Assembly: GCF_023195885.1 (NCBI RefSeq)
Contig: NZ_JALPKO010000001.1
Coordinates: 406,031-470,030, forward strand
Origin: Methylonatrum kenyense
GTDB taxonomy: Bacteria > Pseudomonadota > Gammaproteobacteria > Nitrococcales > Aquisalimonadaceae
Direction of reading: 5' to 3'
DNA length: 64,000 nucleotides
Shown here: in pieces, positions 24,319-33,262 of the stretch
How the letters are laid out: each line of letters begins with the position of its first letter
Position numbering within the stretch: the first letter of the stretch is position 1
Notes under the pieces: generated by a model
Database searches by the model: none
What the model was told of the DNA's origin: nothing
The model's input: the letters and a program-made list of their open reading frames with translations, nothing else
Translations under genes and position numbers: made by a program

Positions 24319-25287
24319 GTGCGCATCATCGAAGTGATTACCGAACACCATCGGCTGGGAGAGCTGACCGCAATTGCCCGCGACCAGGGCGCGACGGATG
24401 TCTGGCCGGGCCCGCAGGATGATGAAAGCCGACGCAGTCTGCGCATTCTGGTGACACCGAAAACCCGGCAACCGGTGCTCGACGGCCTGCAGGCGGCCAT
24501 GGGCGAACAGGGCCGGATTCTGCTGCTGCCGGTGGACGCCTCGCTGCCCCGGGAAGAGGACGAGGAAGAAATTCTCAGCGGCGGCGCCTCGCGGGAGGAA
24601 CTCTACGACCAGATCGATCGCGGTTCGCGCCTGGACCGAGACTATCTGGGATTGGTGTTCCTTTCGGCCATCGTGGCCAGTATCGGCTTGGTGGAGGACA
24701 ACGTCGCCATCGTGGTCGGCGCCATGGTGATCGCACCGCTGTTGGGACCGAACCTGGGTCTAGCCCTGGGCACTTCGCTGGGCGACCGGGAACTGATCCT
24801 GCGCTCACTGAGGACCAATGCCGCCGGCCTGTCCATGGCCACGGGGATCGGCATCGCCTTTGGCCTGTTCTGGGGACTGGACTACGAGAGCAAGGAACTG
24901 ATGACCCGAACCGTCGTCGGCCTCGACAGCATCATCCTTGCGCTGGCATCCGGGGCCGCGGCGGTGCTGTCGCTGACCAACGGTCTGCCGACCGCATTGG
25001 TCGGCGTGATGGTTGCGGTAGCGCTGATGCCACCGGTGGCAACCATGGGCATGATGCTGGGCGCCGGCCGCTGGGATCTGGCACTGACCGCCGGCCTGCT
25101 GCTCGCGGTCAATATCGTTTGCGTGAACCTTTCGGCGAAACTGGTGTTCCTGTTCAAGGGTGTAAAACCCCGCACATGGCTGGAGAAGCGCCAGGCCTCC
25201 CAGTCCATGCGGGTCTACATCCTGTTCTGGGTCGTCGCCCTGATGATCCTGGCGGCTGCCATCGTGCTGGACAACCTGTCAGGCTGA
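24319..25287 (+). CDS. DUF389 / TIGR00341 family membrane protein
   Basis: A 322-residue protein. A cytoplasmic N-terminal part (about 1-105, MRIIEVITEHHRLGELTAIA) is followed by a TIGR00341 membrane domain with about six helices, including the conserved LGLVFLSAIVASIGLVEDN, VAIVVGAMVIAPLLGPNL and ALMPPVATMG. It is a conserved family of unknown function, possibly transport related. The start is GTG 24319, with GGAG at 24306-24309. Its stop overlaps the stop of the convergent DUF1295 gene by 9 bp. Confidence 0.85.
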   Translation: MRIIEVITEHHRLGELTAIARDQGATDVWPGPQDDESRRSLRILVTPKTRQPVLDGLQAAMGEQGRILLLPVDASLPREEDEEEILSGGASREELYDQIDRGSRLDRDYLGLVFLSAIVASIGLVEDNVAIVVGAMVIAPLLGPNLGLALGTSLGDRELILRSLRTNAAGLSMATGIGIAFGLFWGLDYESKELMTRTVVGLDSIILALASGAAAVLSLTNGLPTALVGVMVAVALMPPVATMGMMLGAGRWDLALTAGLLLAVNIVCVNLSAKLVFLFKGVKPRTWLEKRQASQSMRVYILFWVVALMILAAAIVLDNLSG

Positions 25288-26049
25288 GCCGCGCCAGGGA
25301 GGCGCCGGCAGCAACGCGTTGGTCCGCTGTATGTAGTCGCGGTAGGCCGGGCGGGTCTCGTTAAGCTTCTTCTCCAGCAGTGCAACACCGGAGACGCGGA
25401 CCAGCAGGAAGGTCATCAGTGCCGGACCGAAGATGGTCCACCAGCCGCCGGCGGCCAGCGCCATGCAATAGAAACCCCACCAGAGGACGATCTCGCCGAA
25501 GTAATTGGGGTGCCGCGAATAACGCCATAACCCCTGGTCCATGACCTGACCACGGTTTGCCGGGTCGGCCTTGAAGCGGGCCATCTGCCAGTCGCCGATC
25601 GCTTCCCAGAGAAAACCGATTGCCCACAACAGCAGCCCAAGCAGCAGCCAGCCTGTTGTCAGGCTTTCCGCGCCGCTGGCGGGCAACAACGGCATCGCAA
25701 CCAGCCACAGGATCACGGCCTGCAACAGGAACACGGTACCGAGGCTGACCAGGGGAAACCGCGCACCGTGCGCCTCGCGCATTTCCTGGTAGCGGTAGTC
25801 CTCGCCATGCCCCCAGTTCCGCCAGCTGAGATACAGCGACAGACGGCCACCCCAGAGCGTGACGGCGAGCACCGGTATCAGGCCGGTTGACGGGCCGCCG
25901 GCAGCCAGCCAGTAGACCCAGACCAGGAGCACGAAACCCGCGCCCCAGAAGCGATCCACCAGACTGGCATCGCGATAGACAAGACTCGCGAGCCAGACCG
26001 CCAGCATCAGTCCCAGGGCAGCCAGCAGACCCAGCGCCGCGACCGCCAT
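25279..26049 (-). CDS. DUF1295 family membrane protein (steroid 5-alpha-reductase-like fold)
   Basis: A 256-residue integral membrane protein with about six to seven helices. It carries the DUF1295 signature DASLVDRFWGAGFVLLVW, LTLWGGRLSLYLSWRNWGHGED and RYSRHPNYFGEIVLWWGF; the RHPNYFGE motif is the NADPH/SAM-site motif shared with steroid reductases and isoprenylcysteine methyltransferases. Its ATG (26049) overlaps the last base of the cfa stop (TGATG), so it is translationally coupled to a lipid methyltransferase. A lipid-modifying reductase or methylase role is inferred from fold and partner. Confidence 0.85.
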   Translation of the reverse strand: MAVAALGLLAALGLMLAVWLASLVYRDASLVDRFWGAGFVLLVWVYWLAAGGPSTGLIPVLAVTLWGGRLSLYLSWRNWGHGEDYRYQEMREAHGARFPLVSLGTVFLLQAVILWLVAMPLLPASGAESLTTGWLLLGLLLWAIGFLWEAIGDWQMARFKADPANRGQVMDQGLWRYSRHPNYFGEIVLWWGFYCMALAAGGWWTIFGPALMTFLLVRVSGVALLEKKLNETRPAYRDYIQRTNALLPAPPWRGSA

Positions 26050-27086
26050 CAGCCCTGCTCCTCCGGCCGCTGGAACAGGTAATGGCTGACATACCATTCG
26101 TTGCCGCCACGAAAGCCGAACAGCTCGGCACAGGCCATGTGGAAAACCCGCCAGCGCTCGAACCAGGCCGGTGCATCGGCGCCGTAGGTATCCCGGAACA
26201 CCGGCATCAATTCACCCTTGTGCCGATCCATATTCTCGAGCCAGGCGTTGCAGGTCTTCTGGTAATGGCGGCCGTTGACCCGCCAGCGCCGCTGCAGGCG
26301 CAGGGCATCCTGAAAATGCAGCAGCAGATTGTCCGAGGGCATCAGTCCGTCGGTGAAGAAGTACTTGCCCATCCAGTTGTCACCGCCCTCGGCCTGGAAC
26401 ACATAGGCCAGTTCCCGATGACAGAAGATGTGCACGAACAACTGGCCGCCGGGGCTTAGCCAGCCGCCGATCCGACCCATCAGTTCGCGGTAGTTGCGCA
26501 TGTGTTCGAACATCTCCACCGAAACCACGCGGTCGAACCGGGCGTCGGTGGCGAAATCGTTCATGTCACAGGTGACAACCTCGAGGTTCTTCAGTCCACG
26601 AGCGTCGCGATGGGCCTCGATGAAGGCGCGCTGCGATTGAGAGTTTGATACCGCGGTGATGCGGCTCGCCGGGTACTGCTCGGCCATCCACAGCGACAGC
26701 GACCCCCAGCCGCAACCCAGCTCAAGCACCGCCTGGCCATCGGCGAGGCCGGCGCGTTCACAGGTCAGTTCCAGCATCGCCCGTTCGGCAGCGTCCAGGC
26801 CAAACACACCGTCCCGCCAGTAACAGCAGGAGTACTTCAGGTGCTTGCCGAGACACCGCTCGAAGAACGCGGCGGGCAGTTCGTAATGCTGCTCGTTCGC
26901 GGTGTCGGTGGACAACGCCAGCGGGCTCGCATCCATGGCGTCGATCAGGTCGAACAAGCGCTGGTTGACCTGCTCCACGTCGCCGCCTTCCTCGCGCAGG
27001 CGCTGCCGCAGCAGATGCCGGATTCCAGCACGAATCAGGGCATCAGGCACACGAGCCTTTTCCACCTGGGCCATCAAGTTCTGCAT
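26049..27086 (-). CDS. cfa: Cyclopropane-fatty-acyl-phospholipid synthase family protein
   Basis: A 345-residue SAM-dependent enzyme of the CFAS family (Mycolic_acid_syn domain), which transfers a methylene or methyl group to unsaturated fatty acyl chains of membrane lipids. Motifs seen are the SAM site LELGCGWGSLSLWMAE, a lipid-interaction patch YSCCYW, VVSVEMFEHMRNY and HIFCHRELAYVFQ. E. coli Cfa is 382 residues with a longer N-terminal domain; this shorter form is typical of the second CFAS-like group found next to DUF1295 genes. First gene of the leftward cfa-DUF1295 operon. A specific product cannot be assigned. Confidence 0.85.
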   Translation of the reverse strand: MQNLMAQVEKARVPDALIRAGIRHLLRQRLREEGGDVEQVNQRLFDLIDAMDASPLALSTDTANEQHYELPAAFFERCLGKHLKYSCCYWRDGVFGLDAAERAMLELTCERAGLADGQAVLELGCGWGSLSLWMAEQYPASRITAVSNSQSQRAFIEAHRDARGLKNLEVVTCDMNDFATDARFDRVVSVEMFEHMRNYRELMGRIGGWLSPGGQLFVHIFCHRELAYVFQAEGGDNWMGKYFFTDGLMPSDNLLLHFQDALRLQRRWRVNGRHYQKTCNAWLENMDRHKGELMPVFRDTYGADAPAWFERWRVFHMACAELFGFRGGNEWYVSHYLFQRPEEQG

Positions 27087-27138
27087 ACGGGCTTCCCTGT
27101 GACTGGGTATGACTGATCGCGTGGACCACGAGGTAAAC

Positions 27139-27172
27139 GAAAAGTGCGCGCCTGCGGATGCAGGCGCGCACT
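27139..27172 (-). terminator. Rho-independent terminator of the AgcS gene
   Basis: A perfect 13 bp stem (AGTGCGCGCCTGC / GCAGGCGCGCACT) with an ATCC loop on the minus strand, followed by TTTCGTTT. It lies 37 bases after the agcS stop and before the cfa start. Confidence 0.8.
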
Positions 27173-27209
27173 GCGGGGGGTGAATCAGGACCTTGCTGTG
27201 CGGCGCCGT

Positions 27210-28595
27210 TTAGCCCGGCTCGTCGTCGCGCTGTTTCGACTCGACCTTCAGGTCGGCCAGGTACTTCGCCTTTTCCCGCGCGAGGACGCCGGCAAGCAAC
27301 AGCAGGGCGATCAGGTTGGGCGCCGCCATCAGGCCGTTCAGCGTGTCGGCGATGCTCCACACCGTCTCCAGGCCACCGACCGCACCGATGAACAGAAAGA
27401 TCAGGAACAGCACGCGATACGGGAGCACCACTTTGGGGCCGAACAGATACTCCCAGCTTTTCTCGCCGTAGAAATTCCAGGTCAGCATCGTGCTGTAGGA
27501 GAACAGCACGATGGCCAGGATCACGATGTAGCCACCAAGCCCCGGCAAGCCGGTATTGAAGGCGTTGCTGGTCAGGGTGCCGCCGGTCTCCCCGGTAGCG
27601 AACACCCCGGTCACCAGGATCACCAGCGCGGTCATGGTGCAGACCACGATGGTATCGATGAATACCTCCCACATGCCCCACAGGCCCTGTCCCATGGGCT
27701 TGTTACGGGCCTGCGCATAGACAATGGATGCCGACCCCAGGCCAGCCTCATTGGAAAAGATGCCGCGGGCAATGCCGTAACGAATGGCCTCGGCCATGGT
27801 CGCGCCGGCGAAACCACCGACCGCACCCATCGGCGTGAAGGCATGCTCGAAGATCAGGCCGAATGCGGCCGGGATCTGGTCGTAGAACGACACCAGCACA
27901 CCAACCGCGCCCACCACGTAGATCAGGGCCATGGCCGGTACGATGCGTTCGGCGGTGATCGCGATACGACGGATGCCGCCCAGGGTGACCGCGGCAACCA
28001 GCAACAGGGCCACCAGGCCGGTCAGCCAGGCGGGAATATTGAAACCGGTACTGAGCGCATCGCTCATGGTGTTGGCCTGCACCATATTGCCGATGCCGAA
28101 GGCGGCCAGCCCGGCAAAGAAGGCATACAGCATGCCCAGCCATTTCCAGTTCTTGCCGAGCCCCTTTTCGATGTACCAGAACACACCCCCGGAGATGCGC
28201 CCCTGTTCGTCCGTATGGCGGTATTTCACGCCCAGCGTCGCCTCGCCCAGCTTGGTGGCCATGCCCACCAGCGCCACCATCCACATCCAGAACACGGCGC
28301 CCGGACCGCCCAGGGCGATGGCGGTTGCCACCCCGGCGATGTTGCCAACACCGATGGTTGCGGCCATCGCCGAACTCACCGCCTGGAACGGGCTGATTGC
28401 GCCGGGTTCCCGGGTGCCGCCCTTGCGAAACAGCGTGCCGAAGGTCCTGCGCCAGGCGAACAGAAAATGGGTGAACTGGAAGAAACCGAGGCGGATCGTG
28501 AGATAGAGACCGGTGCCGATGAGCAGGATCATGAACGGGGGCCCCCAGACAATGCCGTTGACCCAGTCGTTGAAGGCGAGCAGCGATTCCGTCAT
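27210..28595 (-). CDS. Sodium:alanine/glycine symporter (AgcS family)
   Basis: A 461-residue inner-membrane transporter with about eleven helices. The AGCS family landmarks are clear: NDWVNGIVWGPPFMILLIGTG at the N-terminus, SPFQAVSSAMAATIGVGNIAGVATAI, GPGAVFWMWMVALVGMATKL, GIARGIFSNEAGLGSASIVY and FSYSTMLTWNFYGEKS. It imports alanine or glycine with sodium. Monocistronic, with its own terminator and a 267-base upstream region shared with the divergent acidic-protein gene. The start ATG is at 28595; the exact amino acid is not readable. Confidence 0.93.
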   Translation of the reverse strand: MTESLLAFNDWVNGIVWGPPFMILLIGTGLYLTIRLGFFQFTHFLFAWRRTFGTLFRKGGTREPGAISPFQAVSSAMAATIGVGNIAGVATAIALGGPGAVFWMWMVALVGMATKLGEATLGVKYRHTDEQGRISGGVFWYIEKGLGKNWKWLGMLYAFFAGLAAFGIGNMVQANTMSDALSTGFNIPAWLTGLVALLLVAAVTLGGIRRIAITAERIVPAMALIYVVGAVGVLVSFYDQIPAAFGLIFEHAFTPMGAVGGFAGATMAEAIRYGIARGIFSNEAGLGSASIVYAQARNKPMGQGLWGMWEVFIDTIVVCTMTALVILVTGVFATGETGGTLTSNAFNTGLPGLGGYIVILAIVLFSYSTMLTWNFYGEKSWEYLFGPKVVLPYRVLFLIFLFIGAVGGLETVWSIADTLNGLMAAPNLIALLLLAGVLAREKAKYLADLKVESKQRDDEPG

Positions 28596-28862
28596 AAGCC
28601 ATGCCCCTGTGTTGTTGTGGTAGGAAACGCGTCAATCGGCACGCGTTTGCCCTGACGGGCCAGTATAGGAGTGAACGGCACCTGAGTCTGCCGCATCCGC
28701 CCATGTGACAGTATGACTCACCTGTCAGATGCGTCATGGATGCAACGTGTTTACGTAAGTCGTTGTTTCACCGCTTCTGCAGAAGTTGGCACGGTGGCTG
28801 CAAAAGAGGGGATGACGTCAGCGAAGACGTGAACTTTGAAACGCGAAAGAGGAGTTACTCCG

Positions 28863-29105
28863 ATGAGCATGATCGCAAAGCTTCGCTATATGCTGCTGTC
28901 CCTGCTGGTCGCCCTCGCCTTCGGCTTCACGGGTGTTGCCCAGGCCGAAACTTCCAATGTTCCGACCGATACCAATGCGCCGGAAACCGCCGAATGGGAT
29001 GACGATGACGGCGATGACGACGATTGGGATTGGGACGAAGAAGAGGAAGAAGAGTGGGGTGATGACGATTGGGAAGACGACTATGACGATGACGACGGCT
29101 GGTAA
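28863..29105 (+). CDS. Small hyper-acidic exported protein
   Basis: An 80-residue product. A signal peptide (MSMIAKLRYMLLSLLVALAF, cleavage near AQA/ET, residue 28) is followed by a mature part of about 52 residues, of which about 30 are Asp or Glu and 6 are Trp (WDDDDGDDDDWDWDEEEEEE, then DDDWEDDYDDDDGW). AGGAG lies 9 bases before the ATG. A strong terminator follows. The extreme charge suggests calcium or metal binding, or an unstructured polyanion in the periplasm; this is inference. No named family is recognised. The signal peptide, ribosome binding site and terminator argue that it is a real gene rather than low-complexity noise. Confidence 0.75.
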   Translation: MSMIAKLRYMLLSLLVALAFGFTGVAQAETSNVPTDTNAPETAEWDDDDGDDDDWDWDEEEEEEWGDDDWEDDYDDDDGW

Positions 29106-29143
29106 AATCGTCTCGTCACTCACAAGGATGTGAGTCATCCGAA

Positions 29144-29168
29144 GCCACCGCAACGCGGTGGCTTTTTT
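29144..29168 (+). terminator. Rho-independent terminator
   Basis: An 8 bp stem GCCACCGC/GCGGTGGC, loop AAC, then TTTTTT. It ends the acidic-protein transcript. Confidence 0.9.
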
Positions 29169-29314
29169 GTGTCTGGGGCGCCTCCGGGGAACAGCGGGTT
29201 ACTCCCACGCCTGCGTTGGAGATCGTGGCTTGCAAGATGACAAGAACGGGCCTCGGATGCGGGAATAAATCAATGGCCCCCTCACGCCGGCAAGGAATTC
29301 ACCTGCCGGCCCGG

Positions 29315-30391
29315 TCAGGCATCACCGACACCCAGGACCTTCCGCTTCTGCTGCTGGCCGAAATTCAGCATCCGGTTCAGCGACACCAGCGCCTGTTCGG
29401 CAATCGCCGGATCGACATGAATTTCCTGATCACCCGTTTCCAGCACATGGGCCAGACTACGCAGGCCGTTCATCGCCATCCACGGGCAATGGGCGCAACT
29501 GGTGCAGGTGGCGCTGCGTCCGGCGGTAGGTGCCTCCAGCAAGGTCTTGTCCGCTGCCAATTCGTGCATCTTGTGGAAAATGCCCCTGTCGGTGGCAACG
29601 ATGAACGTATCGGCGTCCAGGGTCTGGACGGCCTTCAGCAGTTGCGAGGTCGAGCCCACCACATCTGCCTGATCCACTACGGCCGCCGGTGATTCCGGAT
29701 GCACCAACACTCTGGCCTGCGGATATTCAGCCCGCAGGCGTTCCAGTTCCACGCCCTTGAACTCCTCGTGCACGATGCAGGAGCCATCCCAGAGCACCAT
29801 ATCCGCGCCCGTTTCCCGGCGGATGTAATCTCCCAGGTACTTGTCCGGCCCCCAGAGGATCTTCTCGCCCCGGGCATGAAGATGCCGAATCACGTCGACA
29901 GCGATGCTCGATGTCACAACCCAGTCGGCGCGCGCCTTCACCGCGGCGCTCGTGTTGGCGTAAACCACCACGGTGCGGTCGGAATGCTGGTCACAGAAGG
30001 CACTGAACTCGTCAACCGGACAACCGATGTCCAGCGAACAGGTGGCTTCCAGCGTGGGCATCAGCACGCGCTTTTCCGGGCTGAGGATCTTGGCGGTTTC
30101 GCCCATGAAGCGCACTCCGGCCACCACCACCGTACTGGCCGGATGCTCATAGCCGAATCGAGCCATCTCCAGCGAGTCGGACACACAACCGCCGGTTTCG
30201 TCTGCAAGGATCTGCAGATCGCCATCGGTGTAGTAATGCGCCACGAGTACCGCGTCCTGCGACCGCAACTGTTCCCTGATTCGCGTCATCAGCACGTCGC
30301 GTTCCGTGGCCGACGGCTGATCGGCCGCCTGGAACGGTTGTTCGCGGAACAACCGAACCGGTTCCGCGGTGGCGCTATCAAGCTTTGTCAT
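29315..30391 (-). CDS. nadA: Quinolinate synthase A
   Basis: A 358-residue 4Fe-4S enzyme that condenses iminoaspartate with dihydroxyacetone phosphate to quinolinate, the second step of NAD synthesis. Motifs seen are [21 protein letters not shown], the cluster cysteines in [27 protein letters not shown] and the C-terminal [14 protein letters not shown]. The start ATG 30391 has GGAGG about 9 bases upstream; the frame runs 18 codons further without a better start. nadB is not in the window, so the gene stands alone. Confidence 0.95.
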   Translation of the reverse strand: MTKLDSATAEPVRLFREQPFQAADQPSATERDVLMTRIREQLRSQDAVLVAHYYTDGDLQILADETGGCVSDSLEMARFGYEHPASTVVVAGVRFMGETAKILSPEKRVLMPTLEATCSLDIGCPVDEFSAFCDQHSDRTVVVYANTSAAVKARADWVVTSSIAVDVIRHLHARGEKILWGPDKYLGDYIRRETGADMVLWDGSCIVHEEFKGVELERLRAEYPQARVLVHPESPAAVVDQADVVGSTSQLLKAVQTLDADTFIVATDRGIFHKMHELAADKTLLEAPTAGRSATCTSCAHCPWMAMNGLRSLAHVLETGDQEIHVDPAIAEQALVSLNRMLNFGQQQKRKVLGVGDA

Positions 30392-30537
30392 TACCTCATC
30401 CCTCCAGCGGCCCGGGCCATTGCCGATCGCGCCGCCTATGGGCACGGCAACGCATCGGGGTCAGTCAACCGACCGCTGACTTGCTCTGGCGGGGCACCGG
30501 ACCGCGGCCCCCGCAGACGTTATCCCAGTTACTATAG

Positions 30538-30557
30538 ATGCTGCTGCGGAGCAGCAT
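30538..30557. other. Hairpin between nadA and the molybdopterin-domain gene
   Basis: ATGCTGCT, loop GCGG, AGCAGCAT. It lies 21 bases past the end of the leftward gene 30578-31342, so it may end that transcript, but there is no U-run. Confidence 0.3.
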
Positions 30558-30577
30558 TTACAAGCCCCCGGCGAAAA

Positions 30578-31342
30578 CTAGCACCTGGGCTGCCAGTGAA
30601 ACCCCATGCCACTGACGGCGCCCTGCAACTCGCGCATCACCGGTTCAACTTGCTCGCAGGGGCCGCGCAACCCGAGTTCCAGTTCAAACTCCGGTGGTGT
30701 CCAGCGCGGCAGGCAGGACAGGCGCAGATCCGGGTATCGATCCGTGAACTCCTCCAGCAACGGGGTCAGCTGGCTCTCGCGAGCGCCATGAACCACGATC
30801 GACCGCTCGATGCGTTGCCCCACCGCGTGGAGGTGCGGATAACAGCTGTCCAGCACCCAGGCGATCATCGGCCAGGCCATGTTCGGAAAACCGGGCACGA
30901 AATGATGCCGCCCGAGGGTGAAGCCCGGAACCCGATTGACCGGGTTCGGAATCAATTCTGCAGCCTCCGGAAACTCCACCATGCGCAATCGCTGCGACGC
31001 TCCTTCGGCACCGAACTGTTCCTCCAGCTGACGCCGGCCGTCGGGGTGAATGGCGAGTTCGACGCCGGCGGCAACTGCCGCACACTGGCGCGTGCGATCA
31101 TCGGGCGTACCGCCAATGCCGCCGCAGCTGAACACCACGTCCTTGCCGGCCATGGTCTCGCGCAACGCGGCGGTGATTCGTTCCGGATCATCGCCCTCCA
31201 TCCTGGCCCAGGTGAGCTCAAGACCACGCTCGTCAAGCAGCCGGATGACCTCGCTCAGATGCCGGTCTTGCCGCTTTCCGGAGAGCAGTTCATCACCGAT
31301 GATAATCAGACCGAAACCGGTCGGCTGGCAGGAGCCGGGCAT
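30578..31342 (-). CDS. Molybdopterin-binding domain protein (CinA N-domain-like)
   Basis: A 254-residue protein made of a MoCF/CinA-type domain: GLIIIGDELLSGKRQDRHLSEV at the start, VVFSCGGIGGTPDDRTRQCAA (the GGhGPTxDD-like nucleotide/pterin loop) and PGFTLGRHHFVPGFPNMAW. CinA-like domains hydrolyse ADP-ribose or act on NMN; here the C-terminal amidase half of full CinA is missing and is replaced by a short alpha/beta tail. nadA lies downstream, which would suit an NAD-related role, but this is inference. ATG 31342 has GGAG seven bases upstream. Possibly the last gene of the yafS-rnhA-dnaQ-yigB transcript (37-base gap). Confidence 0.8.
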   Translation of the reverse strand: MPGSCQPTGFGLIIIGDELLSGKRQDRHLSEVIRLLDERGLELTWARMEGDDPERITAALRETMAGKDVVFSCGGIGGTPDDRTRQCAAVAAGVELAIHPDGRRQLEEQFGAEGASQRLRMVEFPEAAELIPNPVNRVPGFTLGRHHFVPGFPNMAWPMIAWVLDSCYPHLHAVGQRIERSIVVHGARESQLTPLLEEFTDRYPDLRLSCLPRWTPPEFELELGLRGPCEQVEPVMRELQGAVSGMGFHWQPRC

Positions 31343-31379
31343 CAAGACACTCCATTTCCGGGAAACGGGACTGGATCAA

Positions 31380-32069
31380 TCAGTCCATCAACAGGGCCTG
31401 GAGTTCCGTCAGACTGCGGACCTGCTGGTGGGGCACCTGAGGCAGACCCTCCGGCCAGGGCGTGTCATCGCGGTTCAACCAGATTGCGCGAAGACCGAAA
31501 CGCACGGCACCGGTGACATCGGTCAACGGATCATCGCCGATGTGCATCAGCCCGGCAGGCTCGACCCCGGCCTGTTCGCAGGCCAGCGCAAACATGGCGG
31601 CATCCGGTTTCGCCGCACCCGCCTCGGCCGGCGAAATCGCGTGCCTGAAGTAGCTACCAAGGCCGACCCGTTGTATATCCGCATTGCCGTTGGTCAATGC
31701 CAGCAAGGGCCAGCGCAGCGCCAGGCGCTCCAGCACCGGACGGGTCTCGGGGAACAGCCGCACCCGGTTGCGCGCCTTCAGAAATACATGGAACGCCGGC
31801 AAGGCCAGTTCTTCCGACTCGCCGCACGATTTGGCGGCCCGGCGCAGGGTTTCGATACGCAAGGCCGTCATATCGTGGGCGATGCCGGGTCGCTCATCGG
31901 CAAGCTTTCGGCGCAATTCCGCCATGGCTTCGATGTCGTACCGCTCCGCCACTGCCGGATGATAGCGCTGCAGGTAATCATGCAGGGCCTGTTCCGCACG
32001 GCGGATCACCTGACCCAACTCCCACAACGTGTCATCAAGGTCGAAACTCAGCGCGGCAATCCGGCTCAT
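31380..32069 (-). CDS. yigB: HAD-family hydrolase, YigB-like (FMN phosphatase)
   Basis: A 229-residue HAD subfamily IA phosphatase. Motif I is FDLDDTLW with the nucleophile and acid/base Asp pair, followed by the YigB-like stretch IRRAEQALHDYLQRYHP; motif II is LLALTNGNAD, motif III the Lys in AAKPDAAMF, and motif IV HIGDDPLTDVTGA. Order and length match E. coli YigB, which dephosphorylates FMN in riboflavin metabolism. The ATG 32069 overlaps the dnaQ stop (ATGA), so it is co-translated with dnaQ. Substrate assignment is by similarity and uncertain within the HAD superfamily. Confidence 0.8.
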   Translation of the reverse strand: MSRIAALSFDLDDTLWELGQVIRRAEQALHDYLQRYHPAVAERYDIEAMAELRRKLADERPGIAHDMTALRIETLRRAAKSCGESEELALPAFHVFLKARNRVRLFPETRPVLERLALRWPLLALTNGNADIQRVGLGSYFRHAISPAEAGAAKPDAAMFALACEQAGVEPAGLMHIGDDPLTDVTGAVRFGLRAIWLNRDDTPWPEGLPQVPHQQVRSLTELQALLMD

Positions 32070-32794
32070 TGACTGTCGCGCTCCAGTTGACGCCAGAGGC
32101 ATGGTCCCTTGGCTGCCTTGTCCAGCCGTTGCAGCCAGGCCGCATGGGCCTCCTGCTCGGCAGTGTTGGGCTGGATCACCCGAAGCGGCGGCCGGTCGTC
32201 CGGAATGCGCCGGGCGGCAGCACGGCGGCCAGCGCCGGCGGCGGCGGGATCGTTGTGGTCCAGCGACAGGGCCGCCTGGCCACCGGTCATCGCCAGGTAG
32301 ACATCACACAGGATCTCGGCATCCAGCAGCGCACCGTGGTACTCGCGGCTGGAATTGTCGATCTCGTAGCGACGACAGAGCGCATCCAGGCTGTTGCGCT
32401 GGCCCGGATGCATGCTGCGCGCCATGACCAGGGTGTCGATCACACGGCACAGGTCAGTGGTTCGCTGATCGAACGTTTCCAGCAGGCCGAATTCGTGATC
32501 AATGAACCCGACGTCGAACGGGGCGTTGTGGATCACCAGTTCGCCGTCCCGCAGGAAGGCGACGAAATCCTCGACAATGTCCGTGAAACGGGGTTTGTCG
32601 CGCAGGAACTCGTCGGTGATCCCATGGACCTCGACCGCCCCGGGATCCACTGCGCGGTCCGGCTGGATGTACTGATGAAAGGTGCGCCCGGTGCGCCGAC
32701 GATGGACCAGTTCAACCGCGCCGATCTCGATGATCCGATGCCCCTGTGAGGTCTCCAGGCCCGTGGTTTCGGTGTCGAGTACGATCTGCCGCAT
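32066..32794 (-). CDS. dnaQ: DNA polymerase III epsilon subunit (3'-5' proofreading exonuclease)
   Basis: A 242-residue DEDDh exonuclease: ExoI motif VLDTETTGLE, ExoII around HNAPFDVGFIDHEF and ExoIII YHGALLDAEILCDVYLAM with the catalytic His (EYHGALLDAE). The C-terminal tail after about residue 185 is the usual polymerase-binding segment. It proofreads the replicative polymerase in the core alpha-epsilon-theta complex. The start overlaps the rnhA stop by one base (TGATG), and the stop overlaps the yigB-like start by four. The rnhA-dnaQ neighbourhood matches E. coli, although here both genes lie on the same strand. Confidence 0.95.
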   Translation of the reverse strand: MRQIVLDTETTGLETSQGHRIIEIGAVELVHRRRTGRTFHQYIQPDRAVDPGAVEVHGITDEFLRDKPRFTDIVEDFVAFLRDGELVIHNAPFDVGFIDHEFGLLETFDQRTTDLCRVIDTLVMARSMHPGQRNSLDALCRRYEIDNSSREYHGALLDAEILCDVYLAMTGGQAALSLDHNDPAAAGAGRRAAARRIPDDRPPLRVIQPNTAEQEAHAAWLQRLDKAAKGPCLWRQLERDSQ

Positions 32795-33249
32795 CAGTCG
32801 GCCTCCGTGGTTGCTTCCAGCATTTCATCCAGGCCGCGATTGGCCAGGGCGTCGGCCCGTTCATTCTCCGGGTGACCAGCATGGCCGCGCACCCAGCGCC
32901 ATTCGACGTCATGCCGCCCGACAAGCTCATCCAGGCGCTGCCACAGGTCCTGGTTGCGCACCGGTTTTTTCGCCGCGGTCTTCCAGTTGCGCGCCTTCCA
33001 GCCCGCCATCCACTCGGTCATGCCCTTGCGCACGTACTGCGAATCTGTGGTGATGACCACCCGACAAGGCCGTTTCAGGGCCTCCAGCGCTCGAATCGCC
33101 GCCAGCAGTTCCATCCGGTTGTTGGTGGTTTCCGGCTCGCCGCCGCACAATTCCTTCTCCACCGCGCCGAATCGCAGCAATGCGCCCCAGCCGCCAGGGC
33201 CGGGATTACCGCGACAGGCACCATCACTGAAGACCTCCACCCGTTGCAT
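32794..33249 (-). CDS. rnhA: Ribonuclease HI
   Basis: A 151-residue RNase H that cuts the RNA of RNA-DNA hybrids. The four acidic catalytic residues are placed as usual: D10 in [18 protein letters not shown]48 in [13 protein letters not shown]70 in [11 protein letters not shown] and D134 region in [15 protein letters not shown]. Length equals E. coli RNase HI (155). ATG 33249 was chosen because homologs start at QRVEVFSDG; the frame is open far upstream, but that stretch runs antiparallel to the methyltransferase coding frame. Coupled to dnaQ by a TGATG overlap. Confidence 0.95.
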   Translation of the reverse strand: MQRVEVFSDGACRGNPGPGGWGALLRFGAVEKELCGGEPETTNNRMELLAAIRALEALKRPCRVVITTDSQYVRKGMTEWMAGWKARNWKTAAKKPVRNQDLWQRLDELVGRHDVEWRWVRGHAGHPENERADALANRGLDEMLEATTEAD

Positions 33250-33262
33250 GCATAGTTCCTGT

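Noticed and set aside
27144..28655. 503-codon plus-strand frame opposite the AgcS gene
   Set aside because: Mirror frame of a well-supported transporter; no start signal, and the translation has no domain pattern.
29699..31516. 605-codon plus-strand frame across nadA and the molybdopterin-domain gene
   Set aside because: It spans two convincing minus-strand genes and their gap, and has no recognisable motif.
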